From assembly GCF_019042275.1 (NCBI RefSeq), contig NZ_JAHQCW010000002.1, positions 1 through 64,000 of the forward strand: 64,000 bases of DNA. The letters are read 5' to 3'. Both the position numbers and the translations under genes were made by a program. Below, one piece after another: positions 59,910 through 64,000 of the stretch. The DNA is from Diplocloster agilis (GTDB taxonomy: Bacteria; Bacillota; Clostridia; Lachnospirales; Lachnospiraceae). Each line of letters opens with the position of its first letter. Position 1 is the stretch's first letter. The notes beneath the pieces were generated by a model. It was not told the origin of the DNA, did no database searches, and was given only the letters and a program-made list of their open reading frames with translations.

Positions 59910-60266
59910 ATGAGGAATCGTAAGAAGAGTAGTAATAGGTTAAGAAATCACCGCATCTTGATCAGGAAATTTGGCATTCTGGTATTTTCGTTTTGTTTGC
60001 TGGCTGCTTTATCCATCAGTCTTGGCGTGTCGGTAAAAGCGGAAGATCATGCGGATCCGGATGTCACTTATAAATATTTTAAAAGTATTCGGGTGGAGTC
60101 CGGTGATACCTTGTGGAGCATCGCTCAGGAGTATTGTTCGGAAGAATATCCATCCTTGGACTATTATATGAAAGAACTGGTTTCCATGAACCATCTGGAT
60201 AACGAATACATTCAAGCCGGACAGTTTATAACAGTTCCTTATTATTCTAATGAGTATATCCGATAA
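59910..60266 (+). CDS. yneA: YneA-like SOS cell-division suppressor (LysM protein)
   Basis: 118 residues. A basic N-terminus, one membrane helix (FGILVFSFCLLAALSISLGV, about residues 20-42) and an external LysM domain (IRVESGDTLWSIAQEYC and AGQFITVPYYSN). B. subtilis YneA has the same design and the same divergent position beside lexA. It delays division during DNA damage. Strong promoter and LexA box support SOS induction. The low sequence conservation of YneA makes the name a synteny-based call. Confidence 0.85.
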   Translation: MRNRKKSSNRLRNHRILIRKFGILVFSFCLLAALSISLGVSVKAEDHADPDVTYKYFKSIRVESGDTLWSIAQEYCSEEYPSLDYYMKELVSMNHLDNEYIQAGQFITVPYYSNEYIR

Positions 60267-60315
60267 TCTGATAAATTTTATGGTGCTTTATCAATTGCAA
60301 GGTTTTGCGTTGATA

Positions 60316-60358
60316 AGAAATAAACAGTCCAGGTAAAATACTTGGGCTGTTTATTTCT
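60316..60358 (+). terminator. Terminator
   Basis: AGAAATAAACAGTCCAG pairs with CTTGGGCTGTTTATTTCT (one wobble region) and a T-rich tail. Confidence 0.8.
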
Positions 60359-60447
60359 ATATTCTATTATTATTTTTAAAGGTAGCTTGTGTGGAGGCTT
60401 ACATATATTTCAAGGCAGAGCATTACGTTTCAGTGATGTTAAAACCG

Positions 60448-60662
60448 TCTAATATAACATAATACATACTGCGGCGTGACTAGATACAAAAAAGTGCTGG
60501 TAGAAGCATAGATCAATCTATACGACAAATACAGATTTATTAAATAGATATTGCTAAAAGTGACCTCATCTGGTATAATAAATGAAATTAATACATTTTC
60601 CCAGTTCCCAAGCAAGCAATCCATTTAACCGGAACTCTTAAACCTCATTCTAATATAACATA
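60448..60662. repeat. 14-bp direct repeat pair in an AT-rich gap
   Basis: TCTAATATAACATA occurs at 60448-60461 and 60649-60662. Between them is a promoter, TTGCTA-17-TATAAT (60551-60579), reading toward the recombinase gene. Nothing else is recognised from 60359 to 60764; no dif-like site was found. Confidence 0.45.
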
Positions 60663-60764
60663 TACCTGTCTCCGCATCACATAATAATTAGTTTATAGAA
60701 TCCGTTCACTAAGTAAACAAATAAACCGGAATCTATCATCTTATTTCAGAAAGGGCGAAACATT

Positions 60765-61820
60765 ATGGATACCATGACCTATCATGAACAGACAAATGTC
60801 AACAATACGCTAAAGCTGCGTGAAATCCTCAAAACTCTCCCGCCATTTGCCAAGGACTACTTCCGGGCCATAGAGCCAACCACCTCCACAAAAACGCGAA
60901 TTTCATACGCCTATGACCTGAGAGTTTTTTTCCATTTTCTGATGGAGAACAACCCCGTATACAAAAATTACCGTCCATCCGACTTTAAGGTTGAGGATCT
61001 GGATCAATTAGAGGCGGTAGATATTGAAGAATACCAGGAATATCTCAAAGTATACGACGGCGATTCTAAAATAATCACCAACGGGGAAAAAGGCCTTTCC
61101 AGGAAAATGTCCGCCCTGAGAAGTTTCTATACCTATTATTTCAAACGGCAATTAATTAAGACAAATCCCACATTGCTGGTAGATATGCCGAAACTTCATG
61201 AAAAGGCCATCATCCGCCTGGACCCCGACGAGGTGGCATCCCTGCTGGACTACGTGGAGACTTGCGGATCGGAACTGACCGGCCAGCGAAAGGCTTATTA
61301 TGAAAAAACAAAATATCGGGATCTGGCGATCATAACCTTGCTTCTGGGTACGGGTATCCGTGTATCCGAGTGTGTGGGGCTGGATTTAAACGATGTGGAC
61401 TTTAAAAATAATGGAATAAAAGTCGTCCGAAAAGGCGGAAATGAAATGGTCGTCTATTTCGGCGACGAGGTGGAACACGCGTTAAAGGAATTTCTGGAGA
61501 ATTCCAGAGATAACCAAACTCCGCTGCCGGGACATGAAAATGCCCTGTTTCTGTCTACACAGCGCAAACGGATCGGCGTGCAGGCTGTTGAAAATATGGT
61601 TAAAAAATATACCCGCCAGATTACGCCTATGAAAAAAATCACTCCTCATAAGCTTCGCAGCACCTATGGCACCACGCTATATCAGGAAACCGGCGATATC
61701 TATTTGGTTGCGGATGTACTGGGCCACAAAGATGTCAATACCACCCGGAAACACTACGCGGCAATTGACGAAAACCGGCGCCGCAAGGCAGCATCTGCCG
61801 TTAAACTTCGGGAAAGTTAG
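60765..61820 (+). CDS. Tyrosine recombinase (XerC/XerD type)
   Basis: 351 residues. SAM-like N-terminal DNA-binding domain (about 30-150), then the catalytic domain with Arg in LGTGIRVSE (about 205), Lys in VVRKGGNEM, HxxR in TPHKLRSTYG, and GHKDVNTTRKHY with the nucleophilic Tyr (about 330). All catalytic residues are present. The N-terminal domain is longer than in XerC. No phage or conjugation genes adjoin it and it lies beside lexA/yneA, so a chromosomal role is more likely than mobile-element integration. AAAGGGCG precedes ATG 60765. Confidence 0.88.
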   Translation: MDTMTYHEQTNVNNTLKLREILKTLPPFAKDYFRAIEPTTSTKTRISYAYDLRVFFHFLMENNPVYKNYRPSDFKVEDLDQLEAVDIEEYQEYLKVYDGDSKIITNGEKGLSRKMSALRSFYTYYFKRQLIKTNPTLLVDMPKLHEKAIIRLDPDEVASLLDYVETCGSELTGQRKAYYEKTKYRDLAIITLLLGTGIRVSECVGLDLNDVDFKNNGIKVVRKGGNEMVVYFGDEVEHALKEFLENSRDNQTPLPGHENALFLSTQRKRIGVQAVENMVKKYTRQITPMKKITPHKLRSTYGTTLYQETGDIYLVADVLGHKDVNTTRKHYAAIDENRRRKAASAVKLRES

Positions 61821-61826
61821 CGGAAA

Positions 61827-62501
61827 TTACAGTCCTAATAGGTTCCATAATTCTGTATGAGGCCTTCTGGTATCTGCCTGAAATATGTCGATCGCATGCA
61901 GATCTGCACATCGGTCCGAAAAAGCCGGGAAAAGGAAACCACATTCCGGCTTCTCCGGCTCGTAATCGCCTTTCAGCGGGCAGATGGCACAGATCATGTA
62001 TTCAAACACTTCTTCTGATTCCCACAATCTTTCATGGTCGGACGCCTTGGCCGGGATATCATACCGGTCATGAAACACCAAAACCGCATAATCATGTTCC
62101 GCCTGATAGTTTTCCGCGATCAGATCATAAAAGGTCTCCATCAACGCATCATCCTTCAGCCCGCAGGTTTTCATTGCCATGAGCAGCTGCCACATGCCGC
62201 CGGGTTTTAAGGAATCTTCCGGGATTTTGTACCGCTTTAAGTTTTCGTTTGTACCGGAAAAGGGGATTTCCTTCGCAAGCGCGAGCTTCTTTCCCTTTTC
62301 CACAGGCGTAAGCTTTAGAAAATTCGTATTAAATGTACCGTCTATTATCCCGTCCGCATCCATATAGCTTCCGGCAATCCTTGTCATAGAGTTCCTCGAC
62401 AGCGTCATGCGTCTGGTCAGCTCCAGCATATCTTCCCGGTTGATTTTCTCCGTTTTCGGCATTTTCTTAGCTGCGTTCTTAGCTGCGTCATTGTTTATCA
62501 T
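61827..62501 (-). CDS. DUF4317 family protein, short form
   Basis: 224 residues. The start region LTRRMTLSRNSMTRIAGSYMDADGII, the KDDALMETFYDLIAENY segment, VLVFHDRYDIPAKASDHERLWESEEVFEYMICAICPLK, and GFLFPAFSDRCADLHAI match DUF4317 proteins of Clostridia. Family members as I know them run to about 400 residues, so this one seems to lack internal and C-terminal parts. GAGGGGAC precedes ATG 62501. Function unknown. It is convergent with the recombinase gene, 6 bp apart. Confidence 0.8.
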   Translation of the reverse strand: MINNDAAKNAAKKMPKTEKINREDMLELTRRMTLSRNSMTRIAGSYMDADGIIDGTFNTNFLKLTPVEKGKKLALAKEIPFSGTNENLKRYKIPEDSLKPGGMWQLLMAMKTCGLKDDALMETFYDLIAENYQAEHDYAVLVFHDRYDIPAKASDHERLWESEEVFEYMICAICPLKGDYEPEKPECGFLFPAFSDRCADLHAIDIFQADTRRPHTELWNLLGL

Positions 62502-62576
62502 AAATGTCCCCTCTGAAATATTTGTTTGATTTCGCTTTTCTTTTTGATTTCACTTCTCTTCCATTTTACCACTTTT

Positions 62577-64000
62577 CTACGACAGTTCAAACATCCCGTG
62601 ATACAATTGATAGTACCGTCCCTTCTGCTTCAGCAGATCATCATGGTCCCCCCGCTCAATGATCCGGCCGTTTTCCAAAACCATGATCGCGTCCGCGTTT
62701 CGCACAGTAGAAAGCCTGTGGGCGATCACAAATACGGTCCGCCCCCGCATCAGCCGGTCCATTCCTTTTTCGATCAGCTTTTCCGTTCTGGTGTCCACCG
62801 AGCTGGTCGCCTCATCCAGGATCAGCACCAGAGGATCGGCGATGGCCGCTCGGGCGATAGACAGCAGCTGGCGCTGTCCCTGGGACAGATTCGCCCCGTC
62901 GCTGTGAAGCATGGTCTGATAGCCGTTTGGCAGACGCCGGATAAAGGAATCCGCATTTGCAAGCTTAGCCGCGGCCACCACCTCTTCATAGGAAGCGTCC
63001 AGTTTTCCATAGCGGATATTCTCCTCGATCGTTCCTGTGAACAGATGGGTATCCTGCAGAACTTGGGACAGGGAATGCCTCAAATCATCCTTCCGGATCT
63101 CTTTAATATCGATCCCGTCGTAAGTAATACTTCCCTCTGCAATCTCGTAGAAACGGTTAATCAGGTTTGTGATGGTGGTCTTTCCGGCTCCGGTGGAACC
63201 TACGAACGCAATCTTCTGTCCGGGCTTCGCATACAAATCTATATCGTGCAGGATCGGCTGTCCTTTTACATATTCAAAGGTCACATCATGAAAACGGACA
63301 TCCCCGCGCAGCGGCCGGAGCGCAAAGCTGCCGTCCGGCTGCGGGCATTTCCACGCCGGCTGCGTGTGTGCCTGAGTCAGCGTGACTTTACCCCGGTCTA
63401 ACTCCTCCGCCTCTTCCATCACTTCGAAGATCCGTTCCGCGCCGGAGATCGTGGCCATGATAAAATTCATCTGCTGGGTAAATTGGTTGATCGGCATCGC
63501 CGTCTGTCTTACATAGACCAGGTAACTGGAGAGGCTTCCCAGATCCATCAGCCCGCCGATGGCGAACAAACCGCCGATGCAAGCCGATACCGCGTAATTT
63601 AAATAAGATATGCTGACCACCACCGGAACCATCCGGCCCCCGTGGGTCAAAGCCGATGTGGAAGCTTTGCGCAGCTCCTCATTTCTGCGTATGAACTCTT
63701 CCATATTCTGATCTTCATGGTTAAAGACCTTTACCACCTTAGCGCCTTCCACCATCTCCTCAATAAATCCGTTCAGATTCCCCAGATACTTCTGCTGTTC
63801 ATTAAAATACTGCTGGCTTTTTTTACTGCTGTATCGGATAAACGCAAACATGCAGATAAAGGCAATAAATACAATCAGGGACAGCCGGGCATTCAGTACC
63901 ACGATCATGACTAAGGTGCCTACCGTGATAATAAAGCTCTGGATAATCATTGTAAAGCTGTTGTTTAAGCCTTCCTGAACCGTATCCATATCATTCGTAA
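62577..64000 (-). CDS. ABC exporter, fused permease and ATPase (partial, N-terminus beyond window)
   Basis: The reading frame stays open to the window edge (residues TND precede the first internal Met), so the true start lies outside. Visible: the last four or so membrane helices (IIQSFIITVGTLVMIVVLNARLSLIVFIAFI onward) and a full ATPase with Walker A GSTGAGKTT, Q-loop SQVLQDTHLFTGTIEENIRYG, signature LSQGQRQLLSIARA, Walker B LVLILDEATSSVD and H-loop IAHRLSTV. The MDR/lipid-type exporters of this class usually work as heterodimers, so a second half may lie upstream. Confidence 0.93.
   Translation of the reverse strand, partial: TNDMDTVQEGLNNSFTMIIQSFIITVGTLVMIVVLNARLSLIVFIAFICMFAFIRYSSKKSQQYFNEQQKYLGNLNGFIEEMVEGAKVVKVFNHEDQNMEEFIRRNEELRKASTSALTHGGRMVPVVVSISYLNYAVSACIGGLFAIGGLMDLGSLSSYLVYVRQTAMPINQFTQQMNFIMATISGAERIFEVMEEAEELDRGKVTLTQAHTQPAWKCPQPDGSFALRPLRGDVRFHDVTFEYVKGQPILHDIDLYAKPGQKIAFVGSTGAGKTTITNLINRFYEIAEGSITYDGIDIKEIRKDDLRHSLSQVLQDTHLFTGTIEENIRYGKLDASYEEVVAAAKLANADSFIRRLPNGYQTMLHSDGANLSQGQRQLLSIARAAIADPLVLILDEATSSVDTRTEKLIEKGMDRLMRGRTVFVIAHRLSTVRNADAIMVLENGRIIERGDHDDLLKQKGRYYQLYHGMFELS

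Noticed and set aside
60439-60624. 61-residue minus-strand frame in the gap before the recombinase
   Set aside because: AT-rich, no ribosome site, no similarity; overlaps a plausible plus-strand promoter.
60765-61820. Prophage or integrative element marked by the recombinase
   Set aside because: No phage, relaxase, excisionase or attachment-site repeat is nearby; neighbours are core genes.

Overview
The window reads as chromosome of a spore-forming, anaerobic member of the Clostridia, most likely Lachnospiraceae. The grounds are moderate GC with strong AGGAGG ribosome sites, many 17-bp-spaced TTGACA/TATAAT promoters, a SpoIID/LytB-domain protein and a spore-coat-type ferritin-like protein, Bacillus-type LexA boxes (GAAC-N4-GTTC), a T-box before pheST, an L27 precursor with its Prp protease, and the family-typical set of DUF6440, DUF4432 and DUF4317 proteins. 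No prophage, CRISPR array or insertion sequence was seen; the content is mostly core and metabolic.

Layout. 1-5.8 kb: adenine deaminase (ade), a second amidohydrolase, and small carbohydrate-related genes. 5.9-8.4 kb: a MarR repressor with its own operator and a MATE exporter, then methylmalonyl-CoA epimerase. 8.5-11 kb: a two-gene ABC importer (minus strand) divergent from queH. 10.9-11.8 kb: two giant hairpin elements of about 330 bp in opposite orientation, sharing a conserved core whose paired positions covary; the first supplies the end of queH. 12-17 kb: recA-recX (LexA box), a CorA-type transporter behind a 264-nt leader with alternative pairings, an inactive rhomboid-like protein with a zinc ribbon, and pyruvate kinase. 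17-24 kb: a 6S-like RNA, SpoIID/LytB, YihY, T-box and pheST. 24-29 kb: an SSS symporter with a 23-bp palindromic operator, a class B PBP, two XRE regulators and tRNA-Ala(GGC). 29.6-36.4 kb: purine catabolism, with a purine-riboswitch-like leader, guanine deaminase, an NCS2 permease and a three-subunit xanthine dehydrogenase. 36.5-47 kb: regulators (MerR, AraC-GNAT fusion, GntR, hybrid histidine kinase, TetR), YqeY, a D-lactate-type dehydrogenase, the Gln-rich coat protein and a metallophosphoesterase. 47-59 kb: a conserved ribosome/RNA block (two radical-SAM-linked proteins, RNase G, then rplU-prp-rpmA-obg-yhbY-nadD-yqeK-rsfS), interrupted by a LysR-acyl-CoA dehydrogenase-enoyl-CoA hydratase cassette. 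59-64 kb: lexA divergent from a yneA-like SOS division inhibitor, a tyrosine recombinase, a short DUF4317 protein and a truncated ABC exporter that runs off the end.

How the genes fit together. Ade, the second amidohydrolase, GuaD, the NCS2 permease and XdhABC together take up purine bases and convert adenine and guanine to hypoxanthine, xanthine and further oxidised products, plausibly for nitrogen or energy. RecA, RecX, LexA and the YneA-like protein form an SOS module whose two control regions, 48 kb apart, carry the same box. The least explained items are the paired giant hairpins, the corA leader, the pseudo-rhomboid, and an acyl-CoA dehydrogenase with Asp in place of the usual catalytic Glu.
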